Source: Pleurocapsa minor GSE-CHR-MK 17-07R (GTDB taxonomy: Bacteria > Chloroflexota > Anaerolineae > Aggregatilineales > Phototrophicaceae). From it: a DNA stretch of 64,000 bases. The notes under the pieces are model-generated. The model worked only from the letters and a program-made list of their open reading frames with translations, searched no databases and was not told the DNA's origin. Location: NCBI GenBank assembly GCA_019359125.1, contig JAHHHY010000001.1:868001-932000 (forward strand). The letters run 5' to 3'. Positions within the stretch are counted from its first letter, which is position 1, and every line of letters starts with the position of its first letter. Shown one piece after another: positions 1-7,997 of the stretch. A program made the translations under genes and the position numbers.

Positions 1-178
1 TCTTGACATCGAGGACGGTCACGCCGCGGTAGCTTCCACACTTCATGCAAACGTGATGCGCCAGATGATAGGCACCGCAAGTCTCGCACTTGGCAAGCTG
101 TTTGAGCGTGAGCGCGTCATGAGCACGACGCTTGTTGCGTCGGCTGGGGGAGATTTTTTTCTTAGGTAACGGACCCAC
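1..178 (-). CDS. rpmF: 50S ribosomal protein L32, C-terminal end cut by window edge
   Basis: Large-subunit ribosomal protein L32. The visible 59 residues start with a GTG codon (M-GPLPKKKISPSRRNKRRAHD) and contain the zinc-ribbon half CETCGAYHLAHHVCMKCG, with paired CxxC motifs typical of the zinc-binding form of L32. The GTG start is supported by an AGGAG ribosome binding site 7 bases upstream (positions 186-190, minus strand) and by the GPLPKKK opening usual for this family. It follows a strong promoter at 223-252. The last few codons lie outside the window. Identification is secure. No alternative start fits, because the next Met is inside the zinc ribbon. Confidence 0.95.
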   Translation of the reverse strand, partial: MGPLPKKKISPSRRNKRRAHDALTLKQLAKCETCGAYHLAHHVCMKCGSYRGVTVLDVK

Positions 179-222
179 GATTGCGCTCCTGTAGTGCACA
201 CAGTTCGTACAATAACGGACCC

Positions 223-252
223 ATTATACGGGTCACTTTAGCCGTGTGTCAA
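223..252 (-). promoter_or_regulatory. Sigma70-type promoter for rpmF
   Basis: On the minus strand a perfect -35 hexamer TTGACA (252-247) and a perfect -10 hexamer TATAAT (228-223) are separated by 18 bases. A transcript would start near 216 and carry a leader of about 38 bases with the AGGAG site before the GTG of rpmF. The agreement with both consensus hexamers fits the demand for a ribosomal protein gene. Confidence 0.85.
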
Positions 253-290
253 TTGCGCTTCCCCCAAAAACACGAGGAATTCTGCGCCTG

Positions 291-1124
291 TTATGGAATC
301 GGAATTCCGGCGCGGCGCAGCTTGACCTCGATGCTGTTACGCGTCTCGCGCATGCTGTCGTCCAGATAGGGCAGCGCCAGCCAGATATTCATAATGCCAA
401 ACAACGCGCCTGTCAGCAGCCTGAACACAGGCAGCGTCTCACGTGGAGGCCACAGGTTAAAGGGCGGATAGCCCAGCAACTGGCTCACACCGTCGATGCC
501 AATGGGCCCGATGCCCAGAATCAGATACAGCCATATGGGGACTGGCCGCAGGCGGCGGCGCACGACGGGCAGCGCATACAGCATCACCCCGCCAAACATC
601 GCCAGATAAATGGCCACGTCGCGGGCGCACAGCGTCGTCTTGTAGCCCATCGCCTCGCTGCCGACGAAGTCTTTCGAGGCAAACTGATACCACGGCGTGA
701 ACGTCGAGGCCAGGTCAGCTTCCGTCACCGATGCCGGCGGCGCGCCGCCGTTCGACCGGCGATAGTAGAAATCATAACTGGACAGAAACTCCGGCTCATT
801 GACCACGACCGCTTCAAACGGCACCGTGTCCATGCCCGCCACCGCACGCGGATAAGTGGCCTGTGGGCCAAACAGCCAGAGCGAGCGAAAGCCGAACTGA
901 TGGCAGAACGGTGCATAGAACGTATACAGCGCGCGGGCGGGCCCGGTCAGGCCTATTTTCATTAGGACAGGTGTGATAATCGGCAGCGTGGAATACAGGC
1001 CTAGCACCACGATCATGATGCGTAGCCAGTGCTTCGTCGTCCACAACAGGCCCTTGTTCACGCGCACGGCAAATGGACGCGGCGGGCGCGGGGGCTGCGG
1101 GGCAATCTGGGGAGTCTGCGTCAT
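291..1124 (-). CDS. DUF2085 family membrane protein
   Basis: Predicted polytopic membrane protein of 277 residues. The family is recognised by the segment FYAPFCHQFGFRS near residue 90 and a second motif CARDVAIYLAMFGG near 165, the two Cys-containing signatures of DUF2085 proteins, whose function is unknown. Hydrophobic segments occur near residues 33-55, 165-185, 195-215 and 235-255. Its ATG overlaps the TGA of the TlpA-like gene upstream (ATGA), and an AGGA site lies 6 bases before it, so the two are probably translationally coupled. The position behind CcdA and TlpA hints at a role linked to thiol redox or cofactor handling, but that is inference only. Confidence 0.8.
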   Translation of the reverse strand: MTQTPQIAPQPPRPPRPFAVRVNKGLLWTTKHWLRIMIVVLGLYSTLPIITPVLMKIGLTGPARALYTFYAPFCHQFGFRSLWLFGPQATYPRAVAGMDTVPFEAVVVNEPEFLSSYDFYYRRSNGGAPPASVTEADLASTFTPWYQFASKDFVGSEAMGYKTTLCARDVAIYLAMFGGVMLYALPVVRRRLRPVPIWLYLILGIGPIGIDGVSQLLGYPPFNLWPPRETLPVFRLLTGALFGIMNIWLALPYLDDSMRETRNSIEVKLRRAGIPIP

Positions 1125-1693
1125 ACATTGTCCTGAAGGGTGGTTATAAGTTGTTGAAGCGTCGTCGGGCCAAAGTATATCGCATCTATGGCGCCCTCTG
1201 GCGAAATCACGAAAGTCGTCGGCTGCCCGCGAATAGCAAAATCCCGCGCTGCCTGCCCGTCCACATCAAACAAGACGTCCAGCGTCAGGCCACGGGCGGC
1301 CAGCCAGGCCATCGCCTGGGCGGGCGGCTCTCCCACATTGACGGCCAGCACGCGCACGTCCGGGCGGCTGTCGGCAAGCGCCTGAAGCTCAGGCATTTCG
1401 ACTTCGCACGGGACGCACCAGGTCGCCCAGAAGTTGATCACGACCGGCATCCCGCGCAGCTCAGACAGGCGAACAGGCGGTCCCTCTCTGCCCGGCAGCA
1501 CAAGCTCTGGCGCGACACCGCCGGTTGCGGGCGTAAACCAGCTGCTTTCAAGGCGAATCAGCCCTGCCCCGGACGCGTCACCCACGGGTGTCAGCGCGAT
1601 GATGCCAGCACCAACCGCCAGGCTGATGGCCCCGGCGATGGCAAGCAAGACACGGCGCAGGTTACGTTCCGGCACTGGTGGGAGCGTCACCAT
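1121..1693 (-). CDS. TlpA/ResA-like membrane-anchored thiol-disulfide oxidoreductase
   Basis: A 190-residue thioredoxin-fold protein with one N-terminal membrane anchor (about residues 14-34), so the catalytic domain should face outside the membrane. The active site is WCVPC (Cys93 and Cys96) after the usual INFWATW strand, and the cis-Pro loop appears as GQPTTFVI. Proteins of this group reduce disulfides in apocytochrome c or other exported partners using electrons from CcdA or DsbD. Its start lies 32 bases inside the end of the upstream ccdA-like gene, which makes that partnership very likely here. The cytochrome or other client is not visible in the window. Confidence 0.9.
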   Translation of the reverse strand: MVTLPPVPERNLRRVLLAIAGAISLAVGAGIIALTPVGDASGAGLIRLESSWFTPATGGVAPELVLPGREGPPVRLSELRGMPVVINFWATWCVPCEVEMPELQALADSRPDVRVLAVNVGEPPAQAMAWLAARGLTLDVLFDVDGQAARDFAIRGQPTTFVISPEGAIDAIYFGPTTLQQLITTLQDNV

Positions 1694-2741
1694 TCACGCA
1701 GGCGGGAAACTCACCCAAGTTGATGGTGCCGTTAGACAGCTGCACAGCACATTCTTCCAGGCGATACGACAGGTCGGCAAACTGGACGGCGGCATTTTGA
1801 CTGAGAAGCTGCAACTGTCCGCTGGCCACCAGGATACCGACAGCGATCATGAAGATGCCCGCGACACGTTCAATCGTCGGCAGTGCCTTGCGCATACGGC
1901 GCAAAAAGCCCTGCGCGCCATCCAGCGCCAGCGCGGCGATCAGGAAAGGAATGCCCAGGCCGAGCGAGTAGGCCACCATCAACCCTGCTGCCTGGCCAAT
2001 GTCCGAGCCATTGGCAGCCAGCGTGAGGATGCTGCCATAAATCGGGCCGATACACGGCGTCCAGCCAGCGGCGAAGATGATGCCCATCAGCACAGACGAC
2101 AGCAGCCCGGCGGGGCGTCCGTTGGCGGCATCCATCTGGCGGCGCGTGTCGGCATACAGGCCGCGCTGCAAACGCGTGAATGCCCGCGTCCAGAAGTCCT
2201 CTGGCGTCTGGAATGCATTGCCCAGCACAAACCACACCAGCACCACGGCAATCAGCGGAATCGCGAACAGGATGTCGACCATCGCCCACAGCGACAGGCC
2301 GATCAGCAGGGCCAGCATGACGCCGGTGAAGACGATGCTGCGCGTCCAGCCACGGGCCTGAATGCGGGTGATGGCGATGCCCAGCAGGCCGGAAAACTGC
2401 AAGCCAAAGAAGATAATGAGCAGACCGCCAGCGCGACCGATGATGTCGCGAAACAGGGCAATATTCTGCCCGCCAATCTGAAACAGGAAGGCCGTCGTCG
2501 CCAGGCCGAACACCACAAACACCAGCGTGAAGCCCAGCACAAACGCCATGCCGTGCATCAGGGTATTGATGCGCATTGCGACTGGAATCTGCACAGCGGG
2601 GCCACCAGCGGTCTGTACGGCCACCGTGCGCGTCACGCGACCACTCATATAGCCGATGTATGCGGGAACCAGCGGAAAAACGCAGGGAGAGAGAAAAGAC
2701 ACCAGCCCCGCCAGAACCGCGATGCCAAGCGTCAATGTCAT
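1662..2741 (-). CDS. ccdA: CcdA/DsbD-type transmembrane thiol reductant transporter
   Basis: Carries reducing equivalents from cytoplasmic thioredoxin across the membrane to extracytoplasmic thiol proteins such as the TlpA-like product next to it. The first helix has the family signature LSPCVFPLVPAYIGYMSG (Cys20), and the second half has GWTPCIGPIYGSIL with the partner Cys, as expected for the paired helices 1 and 4. At 359 residues it is longer than the usual 220-250: there is an Arg-rich insert between the two halves (PEDFWTRAFTRLQRGLYADT region) and a C-terminal tail with two further Cys (ECAVQLS and FPACVNG). Its ATG overlaps the TGA of the upstream gene (ATGA), indicating coupling. Confidence 0.92.
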   Translation of the reverse strand: MTLTLGIAVLAGLVSFLSPCVFPLVPAYIGYMSGRVTRTVAVQTAGGPAVQIPVAMRINTLMHGMAFVLGFTLVFVVFGLATTAFLFQIGGQNIALFRDIIGRAGGLLIIFFGLQFSGLLGIAITRIQARGWTRSIVFTGVMLALLIGLSLWAMVDILFAIPLIAVVLVWFVLGNAFQTPEDFWTRAFTRLQRGLYADTRRQMDAANGRPAGLLSSVLMGIIFAAGWTPCIGPIYGSILTLAANGSDIGQAAGLMVAYSLGLGIPFLIAALALDGAQGFLRRMRKALPTIERVAGIFMIAVGILVASGQLQLLSQNAAVQFADLSYRLEECAVQLSNGTINLGEFPACVNGDAPTSAGT

Positions 2742-3646
2742 GAGGGAAACCTTTCGTCCACAGGCAGTGGTAATGCGCTGTCTGCCTGGACCACCTCAAT
2801 TATCGCATCGAGGTGCGTATTTTCATACAGCCACTGGGCAGCCCACATGGGCACATGCACATCTGCCCCGCCTGCTACCGGAATTTCCGGGCGGCCGAAC
2901 GCATTGTGCCAGTAGGCTCCAGCCAGATTCAACCCGTCAGCCTGCATGACAAAAGGCACGACGACGTGCGGCGCAAAGGCTGACTGCGCCTCGGCATAGG
3001 CCATACGCATAAGCGGATACCGGCCAACTTCAGGCAGATGGGACAGGCTGACAGGACAAAATTCGGTCAGCGCAGCGCGCTGCCCAACAGACAGCGTCAG
3101 CGTCGAGCGATGAATCACTATACGTGAAATCGTGGCCTGTTGATTCATCACCCAGCCCGTCCAGTGGGATGCGCGGCTCCAGCCCAGAGATTGCCCATCG
3201 CTGTCGGCCAGCTCCAGCCAGTCAGCGCCGCCCACGTTGAGCGACGAAAGTGCCAGCAGCGGCGTCCCATAGCCCGGCAGTCCTGCCAGTGACGCATGAT
3301 CGTCACAGTAGGACAGCACTGGCGCGACCGGCGTCACCACCCGGACCGGCGCAGGCAGGACGTCGATCGTCAGCTGATCGATATCATGCAACGGCTGAAT
3401 TGTTTCGGCAGGCAGCGACCCGTAAGCCGTGGCCATTGAACGTCCGTACGGCTCTCCATGCAGGGGAATGATGGTATCGGGAAGCAGCAGGCTGCCGTCG
3501 GCAAGCGTGACAGGCGCCAGCACCCGCCCGCGTGAGAAGCGTGGGGCATGAGCGGCAGTCAGCCCAAATGATGGCAGGCGGGCAAAGGGCAAACTGGCAG
3601 CACCGGCCCCAACGGACGAGAGAAAGCCACGGCGCGAAATCGTCAT
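2738..3646 (-). CDS. Tat-exported L,D-transpeptidase-like protein lacking the catalytic Cys
   Basis: A 302-residue exported protein. The chosen ATG gives a twin-arginine signal (MTISRRGFLSSVG then a hydrophobic stretch) and overlaps the TGA of the upstream SUOX-like gene (ATGA). The middle resembles two short SH3-like segments. The C-terminal third resembles a YkuD L,D-transpeptidase: IVIHRSTLTLSVG, then GAYWHNAFGRP, then AAQWLYENT. In active enzymes the stretch after FGRP is S-H-G-C-V-x-M/L. Here it reads EIPVAGGADVHVP, with no Cys and no His-Gly-Cys. I infer a catalytically dead relative, perhaps a binding or structural protein. The family call is moderately sure, the missing residue is seen directly. 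Confidence 0.55.
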   Translation of the reverse strand: MTISRRGFLSSVGAGAASLPFARLPSFGLTAAHAPRFSRGRVLAPVTLADGSLLLPDTIIPLHGEPYGRSMATAYGSLPAETIQPLHDIDQLTIDVLPAPVRVVTPVAPVLSYCDDHASLAGLPGYGTPLLALSSLNVGGADWLELADSDGQSLGWSRASHWTGWVMNQQATISRIVIHRSTLTLSVGQRAALTEFCPVSLSHLPEVGRYPLMRMAYAEAQSAFAPHVVVPFVMQADGLNLAGAYWHNAFGRPEIPVAGGADVHVPMWAAQWLYENTHLDAIIEVVQADSALPLPVDERFPS

Positions 3647-4338
3647 GCCAGCACCGCCGAAGATACTGCCGTGACAGCGGCGTGTGGTCGCCCGGCATAG
3701 CCAGGGGGAAGCGGCAGCGTCCAGCGCGTAAACGCCCCGGCGCGGCCGGTCATTCCAAGATGCACAGCAGGCCCGTGATTCAGGCGCACCGCCACGCCAG
3801 TCAGCCCATCCACCCCGTGAAAGGCCAAACCTGTGACCGCGTGTGGCAGCACATCGGTCACCCAGGCACGCGTCGGCAGTGATGGCAATGCCGGGGCTGT
3901 GGCTTCCTGCACGACAATGCGCGACAGGCCATGCAGCATCTGGCACACAGGCAGGCCAGGCACAATCAGGCGGGCGTCAAATGGTATAGCGGGGTCTGTT
4001 TGGGAAGGGAGCGCGATCACGGCATCCCCCAGCGCGCTGAGGGGCAGCGTGACGGATGCCCCGCTCAGGCTGATGAACTGTGCCGACCGTGCGCTGGCCA
4101 ACGGACGGGACTCATCCAGCAGGGCCGTCACGGGCACGCCGTACCAGGTGCCAGCCTCAAACTGCGTCTGATCATCCGGCGCATGAGCACAGTACGCGAC
4201 GGCGTGGCGGCCAACGATGGGCATCTGCGCCAGGTCTGAGGCAGACCAGATGCGCGGGACATGCACACTGGACAGACAGGCCAGACCCCACTCAGCGCGC
4301 TTCAGGCTGCGTTTATTTGCGGCATCCCACTGACACAT
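3643..4338 (-). CDS. SUOX/YedY-like molybdopterin-binding-domain protein
   Basis: A 231-residue protein resembling the oxidoreductase molybdopterin-binding domain. Features: Cys50 in VAYCAHAPDD followed by TWYGVPVTALL, matching the C-x-x-G-W ... W-x-G-V-P-L pattern that supplies the molybdenum ligand in YedY-like proteins, then FISLSGASVTLPLSAL and RLIVPGL ... SRIVV strands. The last 75 residues (GLAFHGVDGLTGVAVRLNHGP) look like the Ig-type dimerisation domain of sulfite oxidases. No signal peptide is visible, which is odd for this family unless it is exported with the Tat-targeted partner encoded next. No strong ribosome binding site precedes the ATG, so the start is uncertain. Divergent member, and cofactor binding is not assured. 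Confidence 0.6.
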   Translation of the reverse strand: MCQWDAANKRSLKRAEWGLACLSSVHVPRIWSASDLAQMPIVGRHAVAYCAHAPDDQTQFEAGTWYGVPVTALLDESRPLASARSAQFISLSGASVTLPLSALGDAVIALPSQTDPAIPFDARLIVPGLPVCQMLHGLSRIVVQEATAPALPSLPTRAWVTDVLPHAVTGLAFHGVDGLTGVAVRLNHGPAVHLGMTGRAGAFTRWTLPLPPGYAGRPHAAVTAVSSAVLA

Positions 4339-4425
4339 AGGGCAAATTCACCGTTCGATTGCAGGTATCGGACGTCGCAATAAGCGTAATTTTTGTACTG
4401 CGGTTGTGTTGTATTTTGCTGACGA

Positions 4426-4749
4426 CTACTGGGCTGCCTCAAGACACTTGGCGCCGGTCGAGCCGACAATCGCGCTGTGGCGCACACCGGCGGGAATTTC
4501 CACCCGGTCGCCCGTTTTCAGCTTTACACGCTGGTTGCTGTCGGGAAATGTGAATTCGAGGACGCCCTCGACCACATACATGATTTTCTTGTAATTGTGA
4601 GAACGCACCGCATAGCGGTAATTGGGGCTGTTTTCCCACAGGAAGGGACGAAGTCCCTCTTTCTGCATCGTCCGCGATATCGTTGACACTGTTGGGTGCT
4701 GTCCACCCGTCCATCGCATGACGCGTACCGATTGTTGTTCGGTTGCCAT
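4426..4749 (-). CDS. Small single-domain cupin protein
   Basis: A 107-residue cupin. The conserved double-stranded beta-helix is visible as IMYVVEGVLEFTFPD (first half) and LKTGDRVEIPAGVRHSAIVG (second half with the G-D-x-x-x-I-P-x-x-x-x-H motif). The first motif has SHNYKKIMYVVEG rather than H-x-H, so metal ligands are incomplete and enzyme activity is doubtful. Such proteins often bind small molecules or act as simple isomerases or dioxygenases. An AGGAG site lies 10 bases before the ATG. It is transcribed alone, with a TATACT hexamer at 4797-4802 as a possible -10 but no good -35. The 87 bases downstream, before the SUOX-like gene, hold nothing I can name. Confidence 0.8.
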   Translation of the reverse strand: MATEQQSVRVMRWTGGQHPTVSTISRTMQKEGLRPFLWENSPNYRYAVRSHNYKKIMYVVEGVLEFTFPDSNQRVKLKTGDRVEIPAGVRHSAIVGSTGAKCLEAAQ

Positions 4750-4818
4750 TCAGGTAATGCTCCTAGCCGATCTTCCGTTGAGCATACATAAGTTCCAGTA
4801 TACACAGCTTCATTCAGT

Positions 4819-5346
4819 TTAACCCATGAAGAGTGTTTTTTCCAATACCCATGACGGTTCCGTAACTTTTCGTCGTTTTCCGTGTTGGTCGACGTACATC
4901 CACTCCCCTGAGTCTTCCCCGTACACGGTGTAGCCGAGCCGCTCATACAGCGCCCGGGCACGCTGATTGGTTTTGGCCACGCCCAGCGACATGACCACAC
5001 AGCCCTGCTCCCGCGCATGGCGTTCAGCCGAGTGAATCAGCGCAGTGCCGATGCCCTGCCCGCGAAACATGTCCATCACACGCAGTGAATACATATACGC
5101 GCGCGCGCCATGTTCCGGACGTTCACCATTATGGAAAAAGACAAAGACCTGCCCGATCGGAAATCCGTTACATACCGCCAGCAGCATCAGCCGCTCACCA
5201 CGCTGCTGCTGCTGAAACGTGCGCCAGAACACGCGCCTGTATTTGGCATAACGGCCGTACCATTCCAGCAGCGGCAGGTCCTGCGCCACAGCACGCCGAA
5301 TGACAATGGGCAGCGCGAGCGTTAATTCCTCACGCACGGGGATCAT
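4819..5346 (-). CDS. GNAT family N-acetyltransferase
   Basis: A 175-residue acetyltransferase of the GNAT fold. The acetyl-CoA pyrophosphate loop RGQGIGTALI follows the strand YMYSLRVMDMF, and the C-terminal part has the typical NQRARALYERLGYTVYG segment. Substrate unknown. The ATG is preceded by AAGGA at 7 bases and lies 17 bases inside the 3' end of the upstream tRNA nucleotidyltransferase fusion gene, so the two share an mRNA. Placement with a tRNA-maturation enzyme leaves open an RNA or protein substrate, but nothing in the sequence decides it. Confidence 0.88.
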   Translation of the reverse strand: MIPVREELTLALPIVIRRAVAQDLPLLEWYGRYAKYRRVFWRTFQQQQRGERLMLLAVCNGFPIGQVFVFFHNGERPEHGARAYMYSLRVMDMFRGQGIGTALIHSAERHAREQGCVVMSLGVAKTNQRARALYERLGYTVYGEDSGEWMYVDQHGKRRKVTEPSWVLEKTLFMG

Positions 5347-7927
5347 CGCACCATCCTTCAGCCACTGCCTGCTTCACAAACGAGATCTCATCTTCCTGCG
5401 ACTGAATCTGCCCGTCCAGGCGATTATCCCGCAGGGCATCCAGCAGCCTGCGGATACACGGGCCAGACGGGACGCCTGCTGCCAGCAGGTCATTGCCGTT
5501 CATGCCCGGCCGCACGCGATGGCCCTTCTTCTGATACCAGGCGATACGTTCCAGCACCAGCGGCTCATGCAGAAACACGAATGACGCATTCAGCGACGCC
5601 TCGCTGAATCCACGCAGCAGCCCGGCCACCTGGGAGGGTTTCAATACAGGATCCATCAGGGATGGCGCAGTTTCGCGCAACGTCGCGGCATCCACCAGCG
5701 ACTGGCCCCGGCCCCGGCCCATCAACAGCGACTCCGTCAGCAGGCGCACAACCTGCGGAGACAGACCAGACATCCACACGTGCCACAGCAGATCAGCCGT
5801 GACGACCTGAGGTGCCCTGGCGCGCTCAAACAGCCGTGCATGCCGCTCATCAAATTCAAGCTCCGGATGAATCTGCTGCAGCACGCCCATCTCATCCAGC
5901 AACCGCAGTCCTGTTTCCGGCTGCGCTTCTTCCAGCTGATAGGTCAGTTCATTGCGCACGCGCTCGCCCAGCACCTTCGTGACGAAAGGCACAGCCCCAT
6001 GCAGCAGCTCCAGCGTGCGCGGTTCAATCGCAAATCCCAGGCGCGAGGCAAATCGCACCGCGCGAAAAATGCGTGTCGGGTCATCGACAAAGCTGACGTT
6101 GTGCAGGATGCGAATCAAGCCAGCATGCAGGTCATCCACACCGCCTGCATGATCGACAATCTGGCCAAAGCGTGACGGCGGAGACACATGCATCGCCAGT
6201 GCATTGATGGTGAAGTCGCGCCGCCGCAGGTCCAGCTTGATCGATCCTTTATACACCGTCGGCAGGCGGGCCGGCTCGGTATAGTATTCATTACGCGCGG
6301 ATACGAAGTCGACAGTCGAGGCAGAGCCGACGGGTTGCGGCAGCGTCCACACGGCCGTGCCGAAGGCGTCGTGCGGCATCACGCTGCCGCCATGCCGTGC
6401 AGCGACCAGATTCGCAAAGCCGATGGCATCACCTTCGATGACGAAATCCAGGTCCAGATTGGGGCGCTTCAGCAGCAGGTCGCGCACCACCCCGCCCACC
6501 AGATACACCGTCACTTTCTGCTCAGCGGCCAGCTTTTGCACCCGCTCCACCAGCAGCGCGGCATCCAGCCCCAGCACCTGCTGCAAGTCTGGCATGGTGA
6601 GCTGCGGCGGCCGCGCCTGCGCCCCTTCCCGCGTGCGCACCCAGTGACGCATCACGTCCGTGCGCGTGACGATGCCCAGCAAGTGCCCGGCCTCGTCCAC
6701 CACCGGCACCTGCCCGATGCCCCGATGCACCATCAGGGCTTCCAGTTCACTCAGCGTGGCCGTCGGGCCCAGCGTGATATCCCCGGTCTGCATGATATCG
6801 CGCACGCGGGTGGCCAGCAGCTCATGCGACGCGATCCGGTCCGCGTCACCGCGCACCAGTAGCCCGACCACACGACCGTCAGCGATAACCGGGTAGCCTT
6901 CGTGGCCGATCCGGCGCATATTGAGCAGGATTTCCGATACCAGCACGTCAGCATCGACAGTATGTGCGGAATTCGACATCAGATCGCGCACGCGCACGAT
7001 CCCGTCAGACAACGCAATCATCGCCCCCGTCTCAGACCACACCTGCGTAACCAGGGCCTCCAGGCTGTGGCCGCGAATCACCGCAGCTGCCGCACGCGGA
7101 TGTCCGCCACCGCCCAGCGCCGCGGCCACGACACCCACATCGACGGCATCGTCACGCGAGCGCGCCACGAAATTGGTCATCTCAGGGGAAGAAACCAGCA
7201 GGAAAATCGCGGCCGGGTCGAAGATATCCATCAGCTTGTGGGCGATATTTTTAAGTTCCGGCATCACCTGCTCGGTCACAGCCGTGCCCACGATGACCGT
7301 GAATCCCTCAATGACCCTGGTTTCGGCGCTGCGGATGAAATGCTCCAGCAGGCGGCTTTGTTCCGGCGTCAGCGGGGGCTCCAGAAAGCGGCGCACCGTG
7401 TTCAGGTCGGCGCCCTGTTCCAGCAGCCAGGCACAGGCGCGCACATCACGCGGGGTGGTCGCGCCATAGGTCAGCGAACCCGTGTCTTCGTAGATGCCCA
7501 GCAGCAGCAGGGTCGCTTCAATGGGCGCCAATACCACGTCCGCCTTCTGCAAGCGTTCGGCCAGTAAAGTACTGGCAGCGCCAATCACTTCGCCATCATA
7601 CAGGTCGATACGCGGATCCAGTGTCTGCGTGACCGGATGATGATCGATCACGTGGACACGGGTATATTTCTTGATGCCCCGGAAGGACGGAATCTGGTAG
7701 GTATCGGTGACGATCACGTTGTTGATGCGGCCGCTCGGCAGTGCGTCCGTCTCGACAAACGGCAGTGTGCCCCCATACAGCGCAAGAAAGCCACTCACAT
7801 TGGCATTCTGCCGCTGCGACAACACTGGCGTATAGCCTGGGAACAGGCGTGCGGCAGCCAGCATGGAGGCCACGGCATCGAAATCTGCGTTTTCATGACT
7901 GAGGATGATATTCACGGTCGCCAGCAT
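5330..7927 (-). CDS. DHH-CBS-tRNA nucleotidyltransferase fusion (CCA- or A-adding enzyme)
   Basis: An 865-residue three-part protein. Residues about 1-320 form a DHH/DHHA1 phosphoesterase module (NADFDAVASML, VTDTYQ, VIDHHPV, and GGGGHPRAAAAVIRG). About 320-440 hold two CBS domains. About 470-865 form a class II tRNA nucleotidyltransferase: VYLVGGVVRDLLL with NLDLDFVIEGD (catalytic Asp pair), then DFTINALAM and RIFRAVRFASRLGF. The C half should add A or CCA to tRNA 3' ends. The DHH part resembles NrnA-type nanoRNases or DHH phosphodiesterases, and the CBS pair may sense adenine nucleotides. This architecture is known in deep-branching bacteria. A TATAAT hexamer at 7952-7957 suggests a start about 18 bases upstream of an ATG that lacks a clear ribosome binding site. 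Confidence 0.92.
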   Translation of the reverse strand: MLATVNIILSHENADFDAVASMLAAARLFPGYTPVLSQRQNANVSGFLALYGGTLPFVETDALPSGRINNVIVTDTYQIPSFRGIKKYTRVHVIDHHPVTQTLDPRIDLYDGEVIGAASTLLAERLQKADVVLAPIEATLLLLGIYEDTGSLTYGATTPRDVRACAWLLEQGADLNTVRRFLEPPLTPEQSRLLEHFIRSAETRVIEGFTVIVGTAVTEQVMPELKNIAHKLMDIFDPAAIFLLVSSPEMTNFVARSRDDAVDVGVVAAALGGGGHPRAAAAVIRGHSLEALVTQVWSETGAMIALSDGIVRVRDLMSNSAHTVDADVLVSEILLNMRRIGHEGYPVIADGRVVGLLVRGDADRIASHELLATRVRDIMQTGDITLGPTATLSELEALMVHRGIGQVPVVDEAGHLLGIVTRTDVMRHWVRTREGAQARPPQLTMPDLQQVLGLDAALLVERVQKLAAEQKVTVYLVGGVVRDLLLKRPNLDLDFVIEGDAIGFANLVAARHGGSVMPHDAFGTAVWTLPQPVGSASTVDFVSARNEYYTEPARLPTVYKGSIKLDLRRRDFTINALAMHVSPPSRFGQIVDHAGGVDDLHAGLIRILHNVSFVDDPTRIFRAVRFASRLGFAIEPRTLELLHGAVPFVTKVLGERVRNELTYQLEEAQPETGLRLLDEMGVLQQIHPELEFDERHARLFERARAPQVVTADLLWHVWMSGLSPQVVRLLTESLLMGRGRGQSLVDAATLRETAPSLMDPVLKPSQVAGLLRGFSEASLNASFVFLHEPLVLERIAWYQKKGHRVRPGMNGNDLLAAGVPSGPCIRRLLDALRDNRLDGQIQSQEDEISFVKQAVAEGWCDDPRA

Positions 7928-7951
7928 TCGGTGAAACCGTCACAGTTTCAG

Positions 7952-7957
7952 ATTATA
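7952..7957 (-). promoter_or_regulatory. Candidate -10 box upstream of the DHH-CBS-nucleotidyltransferase gene
   Basis: TATAAT on the minus strand (7957-7952), 24 bases before the ATG at 7927. No good -35 is seen at 16-18 bases (the nearest is ATTCAT). The predicted leader is short and has no AGGAGG-like site. Confidence 0.35.
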
Positions 7958-7997
7958 CGGCTATCGGGGGCAGAATGAATCAGTGTTATTGAACTAC

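Noticed and set aside
246-965. Open frame on the plus strand across the DUF2085 gene
   Set aside because: Arg/Gln/His-rich shadow of a clearly real minus-strand membrane protein gene.
3647-3946. Extension of the Tat-protein frame upstream to 3946
   Set aside because: It would overlap the SUOX-like gene by 300 bases and bury the twin-arginine signal inside the protein.
7928-7997. Possible small RNA between the lipoprotein and the DHH fusion genes
   Set aside because: The 70 bases contain only a -10-like hexamer and no stem-loop.
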